Virus record (IMG/VR): IMGVR_UViG_3300034156_000028
Coordinates: 1-39,049 of that record
Length of the DNA stretch: 39,049 bases
From: a virus
Strand: one strand, 5' to 3'
Position numbers and translations under genes: made by a program. The notes under the pieces are model-generated. The model was given only the letters and a program-made list of their open reading frames with translations. It did not search any database and was not told the DNA's origin. The stretch's first letter is position 1; the number at the start of each line of letters is the position of its first letter. Of this stretch, positions 5,552 to 13,889 are shown one piece after another.

Positions 5552-5752
5552 ATGAAAGATGACGGGGGAGCGGCGTTTCCCAGTGATGCAAGTTGGGTTG
5601 AAAAGCATAATGTTGGTATGTCCCTTCGCGATTACTTCTCTGGACAGGCGTTGAAAGATTGCCCAGTTAATCGCTATGAGTTCGAAGAATCAGCTGAATG
5701 GTGTTACAAGATGGCCTCGGCCATGCTCTCCGAACGGGCAAAGGGGGAGTGA
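5552..5752 (+). CDS. 66-aa early phage protein of a widespread small family
   Basis: Start ATG 5552 is chosen because AAGGAGTGAAGAA precedes it; the TTG at 5531 overlaps the promoter. The order GGAAFP ... GMSLRDYFSGQAL ... CYKMASAMLSER resembles, from memory, a very common family of small phage proteins of unknown function in early operons. It is acidic and soluble with no transmembrane segment. The stop overlaps the next start (TGATG at 5750-5754), so the operon is translationally coupled from its first gene. Confidence 0.8.
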   Translation: MKDDGGAAFPSDASWVEKHNVGMSLRDYFSGQALKDCPVNRYEFEESAEWCYKMASAMLSERAKGE

Positions 5753-5952
5753 TGCCAACAGATAAGGAATATTTTATGGCTCTCAGAAAAGCATCGATTG
5801 CTCATAATCGTAGTAATCAAATGACCGATAGAAAGAAGATGATTGAGGTGATTGCAGATGTTTTGGCTTATGAGCCCATAATGTCGGCAAATGACAAGGC
5901 TATGAATATCGCCGACCGTCTCATTGAAGCGGGGTTTGGTAGGGTTAAATGA
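5752..5952 (+). CDS. 66-aa hypothetical early protein
   Basis: Start ATG 5752 is preferred over the upstream opening at 5698 because GGGGGAG lies just before it and it forms a TGATG junction with the previous gene. The sequence is helical, with a C-terminal EVIADVLAYEPIMS ... DRLIEAGF pattern, and has no catalytic motif that I recognise. Its stop overlaps the next start in an ATGA junction. Function is unknown. Confidence 0.7.
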   Translation: MPTDKEYFMALRKASIAHNRSNQMTDRKKMIEVIADVLAYEPIMSANDKAMNIADRLIEAGFGRVK

Positions 5953-6062
5953 AACTAATCCTATCCGTGATCATTGTATTATTACTACAGTCCTGTGTCG
6001 TTGCCACATGGACTGTAAACGTACCTGGTGGACGGTACGTGACAACTTTTAGCATATTCTAA
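5949..6062 (+). CDS. 37-aa small lipoprotein
   Basis: Starts at ATG 5949 in an ATGA overlap with the preceding stop. The first 15 residues form a signal peptide (MKLILSVIIVLLLQS) ending at a lipobox Leu-Gln-Ser-Cys (C16), so signal peptidase II could release a lipidated peptide of 22 residues. Small phage lipoproteins made early, such as T5 Llp, block receptors against superinfection; that role here is only a suggestion. A spanin is encoded elsewhere, so an Rz1 role is less likely. Confidence 0.6.
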   Translation: MKLILSVIIVLLLQSCVVATWTVNVPGGRYVTTFSIF

Positions 6063-6073
6063 GGAGATTATTT

Positions 6074-6154
6074 ATGGAATTGATTCTTTTTCTGATTGCC
6101 ATGTTTTCATATTGTTTAGGACTCATCATTGGGTATACAATTGGAAAGGATTGA
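6074..6154 (+). CDS. 26-aa single-pass membrane peptide
   Basis: A tiny ORF with TAAGGAG about ten bases before ATG 6074. Nearly every residue from 2 to 24 is hydrophobic or small (LILFLIAMFSYCLGLIIGYT), ending GKD, which fits one transmembrane helix. It follows the 37-aa lipoprotein by 11 bp, so the two envelope peptides are probably co-expressed early. Function is unknown. Confidence 0.5.
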   Translation: MELILFLIAMFSYCLGLIIGYTIGKD

Positions 6155-6159
6155 AATAT

Positions 6160-6453
6160 ATGAATCTACAACAAATTGACCAAGATCTTGAATCCCGTGC
6201 CAAGGTTATTGCAGATGCATTTGACGACCTGTTTGTCCATATCCATTCTGTTCATAAACATCTTGACGAGCTGTATGAAACAGACTCAGACCCTATTCAG
6301 ACCAGGAATCTGTGCTCCTGGCTGTACAAAGCTGAAGGACTCTTGACTGATAAGGTTCTACAGATTCCTGATGAGCTGCTTCACCTTCGCAAGGACTGGC
6401 AGCTCAAGATGGGAACATGGGATGACAAAACTAAGGAGTGGAAGTATGACTAG
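6160..6453 (+). CDS. 97-aa helical hypothetical protein
   Basis: ATG 6160 is chosen over the opening at 6112 because it follows GGAAAGGA and lies right after the 26-aa peptide. The protein is predicted to be mostly helical and acidic (HSVHKHLDELYETD ... LLHLRKDWQLK). I recognise no family. Its end overlaps the start of the next gene by 8 bp. Confidence 0.7.
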   Translation: MNLQQIDQDLESRAKVIADAFDDLFVHIHSVHKHLDELYETDSDPIQTRNLCSWLYKAEGLLTDKVLQIPDELLHLRKDWQLKMGTWDDKTKEWKYD

Positions 6454-6700
6454 GTACAAACATAAAGACAGCCGGGGTGTATTTTCCCATCCCGAACAGC
6501 ATCCACGGGGAGATTATGTCCTCTACACCGACCACGCCGCCGAGATGCGGGAGGTGTTGGGGTCTCTCCCTATGATTAGAAAGGCTCTAGGTGAATCAAT
6601 GGTTCAGTCATTAGACCAAAGAAATAGAAATTATCTTGCCCTGGTAACTATTGATGCCATTATCGACAAATACCGGCATTATTTGGATAAGGGGGAGTGA
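6446..6700 (+). CDS. 84-aa hypothetical early protein
   Basis: ATG 6446 follows TAAGGAGTGGAAG inside the end of the previous gene; the longer opening at 6371 would overlap that gene extensively. The N-terminus (TRYKHKDSRGVFSHPEQHPRG) looks disordered and basic, and the rest is helical. The segment YVLYTDHAAEMREVL resembles small phage proteins described only as hypothetical. No enzyme motif is visible. Confidence 0.65.
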   Translation: MTRYKHKDSRGVFSHPEQHPRGDYVLYTDHAAEMREVLGSLPMIRKALGESMVQSLDQRNRNYLALVTIDAIIDKYRHYLDKGE

Positions 6701-6702
6701 TT

Positions 6703-6897
6703 ATGGATGAAATGTTACAATGGTATTGCGATACCAGATTATCTGGAAACTCGCTTGTTGAGGCAAGTGAGACAATGACGGGATTTGAGTTTGTTTTGAA
6801 GTCTGATAAGGATGAACGCAAGCCATATTATGTTCGCGTTTCTTACGGTGAAATGCTTGCGGCATTCTTTGAAGAAACAAAAAGGGTGATGTCATGA
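6703..6897 (+). CDS. 64-aa hypothetical early protein
   Basis: ATG 6703 has GGGGGAG five bases upstream; the GTG at 6697 lies within that site and is unlikely. The protein is small and mixed alpha/beta (FEFVLKSDKDERKPYYVRVSY). No known domain is recognised. It ends in an ATGA overlap with the next gene, so it belongs to the same coupled operon. Confidence 0.65.
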   Translation: MDEMLQWYCDTRLSGNSLVEASETMTGFEFVLKSDKDERKPYYVRVSYGEMLAAFFEETKRVMS

Positions 6898-7175
6898 CCT
6901 ACACAATCGACGATATTAAACGGCTGATTCCCGATGTAGAAACCAATACGAAATGGGGTGAATTGCGAACTATGCTCCTCTCCACACGCGCCCGTCTTGA
7001 GGTGGCGGTTGAGGCGTTGGAAGCTGTGAACAAGATTGATGACGACGGAAACAAAAAGTGGGAAAACTCTACTGTCAACGACCCTCAATATTGGATGGAT
7101 GAATGGTGCGAAGATATGTTGGCCTCCAGCAAGATAGCCCGCGAGGCCCTCGCCGAGATCAAGGAGATAAAATAA
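6894..7175 (+). CDS. 93-aa hypothetical early protein
   Basis: Starts at ATG 6894 in an ATGA overlap. It has a helical pattern (RTMLLSTRARLEVAVEALEAVNKI ... DMLASSKIAREALAEIKEI) with a Trp-rich, acidic middle (DPQYWMDEWCED). From memory, small phage proteins with such a paired helix are common, but I cannot name a function. The next gene begins immediately after its stop. Confidence 0.75.
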   Translation: MTYTIDDIKRLIPDVETNTKWGELRTMLLSTRARLEVAVEALEAVNKIDDDGNKKWENSTVNDPQYWMDEWCEDMLASSKIAREALAEIKEIK

Positions 7176-7832
7176 ATGAAACAAGACTCAACGTTCTTTG
7201 GACCTACAAATAGGGATGGCTTTAGAATGAAAGATGATTTGAAGACTCGACTGGTGGAAGCGTTGAAACGAGAACACGCTGATCATCGGTCAGCTCTTAG
7301 TGTTGCCTGTTTTGATTGTTGCGTCTGCCGACTCATCGCCGAAGCCGAGGCCATGCCTGAGGGCGTGGGGAGCGGGCGGGTGATGTCCCAAGTTGAAGTG
7401 GTTGTCGAGAACAGCCGTGGGCATATCAGCCTGTGCGAGTGTGCGACTTGCCAAGCCCTCCGTTCCGCTCCCGCCATCCACGCGCCGAGTGTCAGTGTAC
7501 CAACGGTGGAGGAGATGCTTAAGGCCTTTGAGGGTCCTGTTATGACATCGGAATGGGATATGGATTCAACGGCGGCATGGAGGTCTGGGATGATTGCTGT
7601 CCACACCCTCCTAACCTCTCGCCTCGCCAAACCCGCGCAAAGTGAGGGTGAAGTGATGAGTGATTACTACGTTTGCAACTGGTGCCAAGAGGAGATTCCT
7701 GCTGAAAACATTGGCTATGACTTTTGCTTGGATAAGGACTATTGCCCTTTGTGCAAATCTACTGACGTTGAATATTTTAAGGGAGATGAAGAAGAACAAA
7801 CAGAAGTTAATACAAAGGATGAGAAAAGGTGA
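7176..7832 (+). CDS. 218-aa cysteine-rich protein with C-terminal zinc ribbon
   Basis: Starts at ATG 7176 with AAGGAG upstream in the end of the previous gene. Cysteines cluster in three places: CFDCCVC (about 45-51), CECATC in the middle, and a C-terminal CNWC ... CPLC pair that looks like a zinc ribbon. Between them are helical stretches (PTVEEMLKAFEG and TAAWRSGMIAVHTLL). It may be a modular product, since ATG 7656 could serve as an internal start for the zinc-ribbon part. Function is unknown; zinc ribbons in small phage proteins often bind nucleic acid or protein. Confidence 0.65.
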   Translation: MKQDSTFFGPTNRDGFRMKDDLKTRLVEALKREHADHRSALSVACFDCCVCRLIAEAEAMPEGVGSGRVMSQVEVVVENSRGHISLCECATCQALRSAPAIHAPSVSVPTVEEMLKAFEGPVMTSEWDMDSTAAWRSGMIAVHTLLTSRLAKPAQSEGEVMSDYYVCNWCQEEIPAENIGYDFCLDKDYCPLCKSTDVEYFKGDEEEQTEVNTKDEKR

Positions 7833-8266
7833 ACTTCACTCCAATCTACAAGAAGCATACGGACAACTCACTGTTGTACGCCCATCGCCCTTACAGTCCA
7901 CAGAGCTACTCAAAAGTGATCCGCGACAAACAGGGAATTGAGATTGATCCTGAGTATGAACAAAGCGTAATCCTAGAACATAGGGTTGACACCAATCGTT
8001 GGCCCAAACAGCCTGAGGCTACAAGGATATTAGGTCATCTGCCATTGGCGATGTCTCCTGCAAAGAAAGCGTATGTGTTCATCCGTGGTGAGCTAATCAT
8101 TTATCCATCCCTTAGCTTATCCTATAAGGCAAACCCGTGGGCCGCAGCGTGTATCAAAGGCAACACTCACAATACCCCAGCTCGCTGGATAATGAAGGAA
8201 TCGGAGTTTGAGTCTTCTGAAGGGAGGATCTTCGACTATGTGGCCTATGAATGGATCGAGACTTGA
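7829..8266 (+). CDS. 145-aa hypothetical protein
   Basis: Starts at GTG 7829 in a GTGA overlap with the preceding stop and after GAGAAAAGG. It contains a Pro-rich N-terminus followed by a beta-rich region (YVFIRGELIIYPSLSLSYK) and ends acidic. I do not recognise a domain. It is the last of the coupled small genes; a 67-bp gap carrying TAAGGAG then leads to the primase-helicase. Confidence 0.7.
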   Translation: MNFTPIYKKHTDNSLLYAHRPYSPQSYSKVIRDKQGIEIDPEYEQSVILEHRVDTNRWPKQPEATRILGHLPLAMSPAKKAYVFIRGELIIYPSLSLSYKANPWAAACIKGNTHNTPARWIMKESEFESSEGRIFDYVAYEWIET

Positions 8267-8333
8267 CTTCCAGTCCTCCAGGATCTAAACTGTTCATTGA
8301 TTTTTCGACTCAAGTAGACGCTAAGGAGCCTGT

Positions 8334-10880
8334 ATGATTGGCAAGATCCAGAGGATTAAGGATGCGGCATCTAGAGATATTAGAGCTTTTCTGAGGGCGT
8401 TGTATGATTGCGACATCCCTAAGCCGGGATCAGAATGGAAGATGGGCAACGTTAAAGGAGCCGGTGGAGACTCGCTTACCATTTGGTCGGATGGAAAATG
8501 GAAGGACTTCGCCACTGGAGAATCTGGAGATTTGATCGACCTTGCCCAAGCGGCCTGGGGCTGCACAAAGGAGACTCTGTATGATCGTTTGGAGACTATG
8601 CTTGGGATTGACAATGTGGATTTTAGACATCCTCATCCTGTTGATAGACAAGATGACAGACTCGAAACTATTGAAATTGACAAACAGATGGAAGACTTGT
8701 CTTTTCAGAGTTCGATATTCTTTGAGGAAGCAATGGGGAAGGTGTTACCTATCTCGAAAGTTGATAGTAAATCACCAGCTTTTCAGGTCCCGACAGCGAT
8801 ATCCCAGGTAGAAGATCTTCCGCCATGGATTCCAGCACCTGAATCTGATCCATGGTCCACAGGAGCCATAAGGGGTCCATCAAAGACACTGTCCTACGTT
8901 TGGCCGTACCACAATAAAGAGGGAGAGATTCAGTTCTGGGTTGGGCGCTTCGAACACGCATCAGGAAAGCGCTTCTCTGTGGCTTACTACTCTAAACAGG
9001 GCTGGATCAACAAGAAGCCAAAACTTGAATCCTTCCCGCTATTGGACATTCACCACTTCTGGCGACTTAAAGACACAGACCTTGATACTATTGTGGTTCT
9101 GGTCGAGGGCGAGAAAGCGGCGACACTTGGCAACAAGTTGGGTTTATCTGGGTTCTGGTTTACCACTTGGCACGGGGGGGCGGCTGGAACTCGAAAGCAG
9201 GACTTCATGACTCTGAAGGACCGAAGAATCCTTTTGTGGCCAGATAACGATCAGCCCGGGAAAGAGGCGATGCAGGGTATCTACTCGGTCCTTCATGGAA
9301 ACGCCTTCATGCACCTGTTGGATATCCCAAAGGACTGGGCGATTAAGGACGACGTGGTTGACATTATTGACCGATTCGGCTCCGAGTATGTTCACGCATT
9401 CTTGATCAATGGCTCTACAAAGATCACTGACGACATCAAGCACGACATTCCAGATGAGCACCGTGAGCCAAATCAGTTAGGAAGTATGTACCGACTAATT
9501 GACAAGTTCGGGTCTAACCTGAAGTCATCCATCGAGCGCCAGTCAAACGGGGCTGATGGATGGTATGTGTTCAAGGATGGGTGGTGGCAAAACGACAAAG
9601 GGGGCGTTGAGATTTATGGATATATCCGAAAAGTGGTTGAAACAATTTGGCAAGACTGCATCGCAAACGATCCGAAGCGCATTGAGCTTTATGCTAATGC
9701 AGCCAAGAATCACAGGCATATGGTTGGCATCATGGAAGGAGCTTCGACCCTTCCTGATGTTGCAGTTAGTGAAAACGATTTTGACCCTTCTCCAGATCAC
9801 ATTGCTGTTGCTAATGGGCTACTTGATCTGCGAACTGGTGAACTCACCCCGCTAAAACGGGAGCACCTTGTTTCAAAGATCATCCCGTTTCCCTATGACA
9901 AAGAAGCCAAGGCTCCCAAGTTTATGGAGTTTATGTACCAGATCATGATGGGAGATAAGGGACTCGTAACATTTCTTCAAGACTACTTTGGGTATGCGCT
10001 AACCGGGAATCCTCCTGACCGTATTTTCCCAATATTCCATGGAAGCGGAAAGAACGGTAAGTCTACTCTAATCAACATCATCGCAGCCGTCATGGGAGAC
10101 TACCACGTGGCAGCGCGTACAGAATCAATCATGGCCAGCGACAAGCCAGACAAGATTGGTGAGGACATTATTCCGCTCCGGGGCGCAAGGCTTGCCACAC
10201 TTCAAGAATCTGAAAGAGGACAGAAAATAAATGAAGCAAAGATCAAAGCTCTTACTGGCAGAGACAGACTTCGGTGCCGGTACCTCCACTCTAACACTTG
10301 GCTTGAGTGGACAAACACCGCCAAACTTATTCTATCGACTAACTACAGACCTAAGATTTCTGGCACTGACAAAGGTATCTGGGATCGAGTTGCGCTTGTC
10401 CCCTTTTCATTCAGAGTCGGGTCTGGCCTTGATGACTCTGACCTTACACGAAAGATCATTCAAACGGAAGCTGGTGGCGTACTTGCGTGGATGGTTGAAG
10501 GTGCAATCCGATACTACAAAAATGGAAAGAAGATCATTAGACCTGGACAGGTGGTCGAGCATACTAAATCCTATCACGACGACGAAAACATCATGGGGAG
10601 CTTCTGCGATGAGGCACTGGCTTTTGGCCCGCACCTTCGAATAGGGGCAAGTGAGCTGTACTTACTCTACAAGCGCTGGATGGATAGCCGTGGAGATACC
10701 GGGATAAAGTCTAGCAGAAACTTCAAAGAAGAGATTGGGCCGTATCTTGAGGATCTGCAAGTAAAAAGAAGCGACCGCTCTTCATCTGGTTTTTCATATA
10801 TAGGAGTTGGCAAGATGGAGAACTGGGTTCATGAGCGCTTCGACGGCCTTGAGTACCAGGATACTGATGTAGAGTATTGA
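8334..10880 (+). CDS. Primase-helicase (TOPRIM plus D5-like SF3 helicase)
   Basis: 848 aa, preceded by TAAGGAG. An N-terminal segment (DGKWKDFATGESGDLIDL, about 45-65) resembles the zinc-binding or entry part of primase-like proteins. A TOPRIM-type region follows (VLVEGEKAA near 257-264, then LLWPDNDQPG near 301-310). The C-terminal half is a D5/P4-type superfamily 3 helicase with Walker A GSGKNGKST (570-578), an acidic LQESERG motif and the LSTNYRP sensor. It would prime and unwind DNA at the nearby DnaA-box origin. No DNA polymerase gene is present, so it must hand over to the host replisome. It is the longest plus-strand gene and looks intact. Confidence 0.93.
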   Translation: MIGKIQRIKDAASRDIRAFLRALYDCDIPKPGSEWKMGNVKGAGGDSLTIWSDGKWKDFATGESGDLIDLAQAAWGCTKETLYDRLETMLGIDNVDFRHPHPVDRQDDRLETIEIDKQMEDLSFQSSIFFEEAMGKVLPISKVDSKSPAFQVPTAISQVEDLPPWIPAPESDPWSTGAIRGPSKTLSYVWPYHNKEGEIQFWVGRFEHASGKRFSVAYYSKQGWINKKPKLESFPLLDIHHFWRLKDTDLDTIVVLVEGEKAATLGNKLGLSGFWFTTWHGGAAGTRKQDFMTLKDRRILLWPDNDQPGKEAMQGIYSVLHGNAFMHLLDIPKDWAIKDDVVDIIDRFGSEYVHAFLINGSTKITDDIKHDIPDEHREPNQLGSMYRLIDKFGSNLKSSIERQSNGADGWYVFKDGWWQNDKGGVEIYGYIRKVVETIWQDCIANDPKRIELYANAAKNHRHMVGIMEGASTLPDVAVSENDFDPSPDHIAVANGLLDLRTGELTPLKREHLVSKIIPFPYDKEAKAPKFMEFMYQIMMGDKGLVTFLQDYFGYALTGNPPDRIFPIFHGSGKNGKSTLINIIAAVMGDYHVAARTESIMASDKPDKIGEDIIPLRGARLATLQESERGQKINEAKIKALTGRDRLRCRYLHSNTWLEWTNTAKLILSTNYRPKISGTDKGIWDRVALVPFSFRVGSGLDDSDLTRKIIQTEAGGVLAWMVEGAIRYYKNGKKIIRPGQVVEHTKSYHDDENIMGSFCDEALAFGPHLRIGASELYLLYKRWMDSRGDTGIKSSRNFKEEIGPYLEDLQVKRSDRSSSGFSYIGVGKMENWVHERFDGLEYQDTDVEY

Positions 10881-10883
10881 CAT

Positions 10884-10913
10884 TTGACAGACAATTGATT
10901 AGGATACTATTAG
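10884..10913 (+). promoter_or_regulatory. Sigma70-type promoter after the primase-helicase
   Basis: TTGACA at 10884-10889, an 18-nt spacer and TATTAG at 10908-10913 (four of six). It lies just past the primase-helicase stop and before AAAGGAGG at 10918-10925, so it can drive the second part of the replication block independently. Confidence 0.55.
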
Positions 10914-10930
10914 AACTAAAGGAGGTTCAA

Positions 10931-11272
10931 TTGTCTGTATACAGCAACAAGGAAAAGAAGTTCATGACCAAGTACTTGCTGGATCTGATTGATGATCCAC
11001 AGGTGTCTATGGCTACAATTCCCCGTAAAGACGGACTGCCGGAGCTTGCGCTTCTCAAGCAAGAAGTGTTCACGGATCTTGTAGGTGAGCGCGATCAGCT
11101 TAAAAAGTGGGCGTGGCTATGTTGCCAGGGAATCATTGAGCTGGATGTCAATTCATCCAAGCTTGGAGATAATATTAGAGGATTGATGCTCATGGCAGCC
11201 GATGCTGGAGCGAGGTTCTTTGGTATGGAAGACAAGGAAGTGGCGGCAGAAACGGAGGCTGTAAATGAGTGA
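10931..11272 (+). CDS. 113-aa hypothetical protein with TTG start
   Basis: TTG 10931 is chosen because AAAGGAGG ends five bases before it; the opening at 10877 lies upstream of the promoter at 10884-10913. The protein is helical, with an N-terminal SNKEKKFMTKYLLDLI segment and an acidic tail (DKEVAAETEAVNE). I recognise no domain. Its end overlaps the next start by 8 bp. Confidence 0.65.
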   Translation: MSVYSNKEKKFMTKYLLDLIDDPQVSMATIPRKDGLPELALLKQEVFTDLVGERDQLKKWAWLCCQGIIELDVNSSKLGDNIRGLMLMAADAGARFFGMEDKEVAAETEAVNE

Positions 11273-11675
11273 CCAGCAAACCATGGCAGACATTCTTGCA
11301 GCTAAGGCTATCGAGCGAGATGAAGCAAGATCCAAGTCTATGAACAACGCAATGAAGCAAGACGCCATACTTCGGGACCGTCTTGCAAAGAAAATCGCGC
11401 AAGCTACCATTGTTAAAAATGGAGCGTTTTGGTGGGTTCCAGCATTCTTCAGGTCCAGGCTTAATGCAGAGGATAAGATCGCAAAACTCAACAGAAGCGT
11501 ACTGGATTACGCTGAGTTCTGCAAGCGCCAATCAGACGACATGAGGGTTCTGTTCCAGATATGTCTGGACAACGTTCCATCCACGAACACAGAGTTCGAG
11601 GCTCTGAGAAAGAGGCTCGACCCGGCAGGAGTATTCCAGGGCCGTGGTATCGTTGTGACAAGAGAAGAGGAATAA
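11265..11675 (+). CDS. 136-aa helical, basic hypothetical protein
   Basis: ATG 11265 lies inside the last codons of the previous gene. The protein is rich in Lys, Arg and Glu with long helices, and a coiled coil is plausible over the first 60 residues. A Trp-rich segment (GAFWWVPAFFRSRL) follows. It has no catalytic motif that I recognise. The next gene starts directly after its stop. Confidence 0.7.
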   Translation: MSDQQTMADILAAKAIERDEARSKSMNNAMKQDAILRDRLAKKIAQATIVKNGAFWWVPAFFRSRLNAEDKIAKLNRSVLDYAEFCKRQSDDMRVLFQICLDNVPSTNTEFEALRKRLDPAGVFQGRGIVVTREEE

Positions 11676-11903
11676 ATGACATCAAAATGCGATAAATGCG
11701 GACAGACTAGAAACCTAGAAGTTGTGAGGCTTGAAGCCGGAAGAAAGAAGCTGGTAAGGGTCTGTGAAGATTGCCTGATTCACGCCAAGGAACTGAGCCG
11801 AGAGATGCTTATGACTGAGAAGCAGAACACTGCCAACATCAAGGCTAAGTTCGAGCATCTGACCAGGGGTTGGCATATCGACAACCATAGGAGCGATTTG
11901 TGA
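11676..11903 (+). CDS. 75-aa zinc-finger-like protein
   Basis: It begins CDKCG and carries CEDC about 25 residues later, so two CxxC pairs can hold one zinc ion. The rest is a charged helix (AKELSREMLMTEKQNTANIK). Small treble-clef or ribbon proteins like this occur in phage replication and regulatory clusters, often without known function. Its start abuts the previous stop with GAAGAGGA in front, and its end overlaps the next GTG start. Confidence 0.75.
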   Translation: MTSKCDKCGQTRNLEVVRLEAGRKKLVRVCEDCLIHAKELSREMLMTEKQNTANIKAKFEHLTRGWHIDNHRSDL

Positions 11904-12172
11904 AATCTACACCAGAACACAAGGTGATCTACCCAAACCTCTTGCGACAGAAGCGCAAGTATCTGCACATGAGCGTACAAGAGATGGCGCGTACCATCGG
12001 AGTTTCCGAGGCCGCGATCTACCGATGGGAGTCTGGCACTGGATATTGCAGACCTCGCGCCATCCGGCACCGTGTATTCAAAGCCTACGGAACAACTCCG
12101 GTTGAGGCGTACCCCACGTGCTGGGAGGTCCTGTTTGGTGACACCGGAGAGGATTTGCTGGAGGGAAAGTGA
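11900..12172 (+). CDS. XRE-type helix-turn-helix regulator
   Basis: 90 aa from GTG 11900 (TAGGAG upstream). The core LRQKRKYLHMSVQEMARTIG then VSEAAIYRWESG is a clear Cro/CI-like helix-turn-helix (about residues 11-45), with the recognition helix at VSEAAIYRWE. A short acidic tail follows. No repressor-type dimerisation or autoproteolysis domain is present, and no integrase is found, so a role as a middle-gene regulator is more likely than lysogeny. Candidate operators include the dyads at 69-103, which is inference only. It overlaps the helicase start by 4 bp. Confidence 0.85.
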   Translation: MKSTPEHKVIYPNLLRQKRKYLHMSVQEMARTIGVSEAAIYRWESGTGYCRPRAIRHRVFKAYGTTPVEAYPTCWEVLFGDTGEDLLEGK

Positions 12173-13632
12173 AAACTCAACTCTTTGAGTTTCAGGATCA
12201 ATCAGCGGGCAGGGTCTTGGAGCGCCTGAGAAAGGACGGTTTTCACCTTCTTGAGGCGGGAATGGGCACGGGAAAGTCGATCATGTCGCTTGCGATTCGA
12301 GAAGTTGTTCAGGACGCAAAATGCGAGGTTGACTTAACTGTGATCCTTGCTCCCAAGACCCTGTTGTCAAACTGGGTCAGGGAGCTTGAGAAGCATTGTG
12401 ATACCGTTCCATTCTACGTGATCTGGGATTCGCAGAAGGCAAAGTCAGACTACTACAAAGATGAGATTGCAATGCTTGCCAAAGATGGCGGGATATTTCT
12501 AGTCAACATTGAAGCCTTTGGCCGTAGAAACGAGGCCCTGGAGCTTGTCATGCGCCAAATGCTCAAGAAAAGGATCTTCATGATCCTGGATGAGTCCAGC
12601 CGAGTCAAAGACCAGGGGGCGCACAGGACCCAGTACATTGCCCAGACGTTTGATGGAGTGAAGTTCAAGCTTGGGATGACGGGAACGTTCAACGCCAATA
12701 CGCCCCTTGATGTCTATGGTCAGTTCATGGTTCTTGGTGGGGCTCATAGAAACGGCAAGTCTATTGCTGCGCGATTCTGGGAATCTAGGGGATTTAGGAC
12801 GTGGCACCTGTTTCGCAAGTTCTTTGCCGTCCTGCAAGACATTTACGTCCAGGGCGGGAGGATTGTCAAGGATGGCCGAGTGGTTGGATTTCGCAAGCTC
12901 GATCAGCTTGCCGGTATGATTGCTCCCTATATTACGGTCATCAAGAAAGAAGACGTTCTAGACCTTCCTGACAAAGTGTTCGAGAAGCTTTATGTTGACC
13001 TGAACGAGGAAGAATCCAGGGCCTATGATGACCTCAAGCGCAAGATGATGACCATCTTGTCATCTGGCGAGATTGTGGCAGTTGATCAAAAGATAAGTCT
13101 GTATCAGAAGTTCCGGCAGCTCTGTGGCGGCTGGATTGCACCAGACATGGCGGTAACTAGCGTACCGTCAAAGCTCAAAGCATTAACCGATTACATGGAG
13201 GGAAGTAATGAGCAATTCGTCATCTTTGCTGTGTACACACACGAGATCGATCAGATCGTATCAGTCTTGGGAAGTGAAGCTAGACAATACGATGGACGTG
13301 TCCCAGTTGGAAACCGTCAAGCAATCGTTGACGACTTCAATTCAAAAAGAATTAGATACATTGTGGTACAACCTCTCGCGGGAGCCTTTGGGCTCAATCT
13401 ACAAACTGAGTGCAACAATGTCGTATATTACTCAAGACCTAACAGCCCAGAAGTAATGGAGCAAAGCCAGGACCGAATCCACAGGATCGGACAGACAAAG
13501 ACTTGTTTCTATCTTGACATTGTGGCCAAGGATAGGATTGATGAGAAGGTGATCGAGGCTCTCGATGCTCACCAGGACCTTTCAAAGCTGTTCAGTCAGA
13601 TTTCTGCTAAGAACATGGCAGAATATGTTTGA
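12169..13632 (+). CDS. SNF2-like superfamily 2 helicase
   Basis: 487 aa from GTG 12169. Motif I is EAGMGTGKS (29-37) and motif II is ILDESSRVK (DESS, 141-144); motif III is GMTGTFN (169-175), and motif VI QDRIHRIGQ (434-442) is close to the SNF2 consensus. No accessory DNA-binding domain is fused, as usual for compact phage SNF2-like proteins. It probably remodels or translocates along DNA during replication, recombination or removal of bound host proteins. It is coupled to the XRE-type regulator upstream. Confidence 0.92.
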   Translation: MKTQLFEFQDQSAGRVLERLRKDGFHLLEAGMGTGKSIMSLAIREVVQDAKCEVDLTVILAPKTLLSNWVRELEKHCDTVPFYVIWDSQKAKSDYYKDEIAMLAKDGGIFLVNIEAFGRRNEALELVMRQMLKKRIFMILDESSRVKDQGAHRTQYIAQTFDGVKFKLGMTGTFNANTPLDVYGQFMVLGGAHRNGKSIAARFWESRGFRTWHLFRKFFAVLQDIYVQGGRIVKDGRVVGFRKLDQLAGMIAPYITVIKKEDVLDLPDKVFEKLYVDLNEEESRAYDDLKRKMMTILSSGEIVAVDQKISLYQKFRQLCGGWIAPDMAVTSVPSKLKALTDYMEGSNEQFVIFAVYTHEIDQIVSVLGSEARQYDGRVPVGNRQAIVDDFNSKRIRYIVVQPLAGAFGLNLQTECNNVVYYSRPNSPEVMEQSQDRIHRIGQTKTCFYLDIVAKDRIDEKVIEALDAHQDLSKLFSQISAKNMAEYV

Positions 13633-13657
13633 CATTAGTTTGTACAAGTGATAGTAT
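13629..13657 (+). promoter_or_regulatory. Sigma70-type promoter after the SNF2-like helicase
   Basis: TTGACA at 13629-13634 overlaps the helicase stop. It is followed by a 17-nt spacer and TAGTAT at 13652-13657. ACAAGGAG and the ATG at 13676 follow, so this promoter would drive the SSB-like and nuclease genes. Confidence 0.65.
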
Positions 13658-13675
13658 TGAGACAAGGAGATTGAT

Positions 13676-13888
13676 ATGGAAAGCGTCATGGATATATTTG
13701 TGACGGAGCGCATTGAGTCTGGTGATCACATTTTTTGTTGTGGAAGCAACAAACACGGAGAATTTGTGAAGTTCATGAGTGGATACATGTTAATGAACTG
13801 CATTAACTTCGCATTCCCGGCCGTGCCCGTTGGTAAGGTTTATGTCCTAGATCCCGCAACGACAGTAAAAATTGGAAGGTGGAACTAA
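13676..13888 (+). CDS. 70-aa hypothetical protein
   Basis: Starts at ATG 13676 with AAGGAG and a dedicated promoter just upstream. The composition is mixed, with beta-like segments (DHIFCCGSNKHGEFVKF and VGKVYVLDPATTVKIG). No known domain is recognised. The gene ends right before the ribosome binding site of the next one. Confidence 0.65.
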   Translation: MESVMDIFVTERIESGDHIFCCGSNKHGEFVKFMSGYMLMNCINFAFPAVPVGKVYVLDPATTVKIGRWN

Positions 13889-13889
13889 C

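Noticed and set aside
11900-12172. Lysogeny module
   Set aside because: The XRE-type protein alone is not enough: no integrase, excisionase, attachment site or divergent repressor region is visible.
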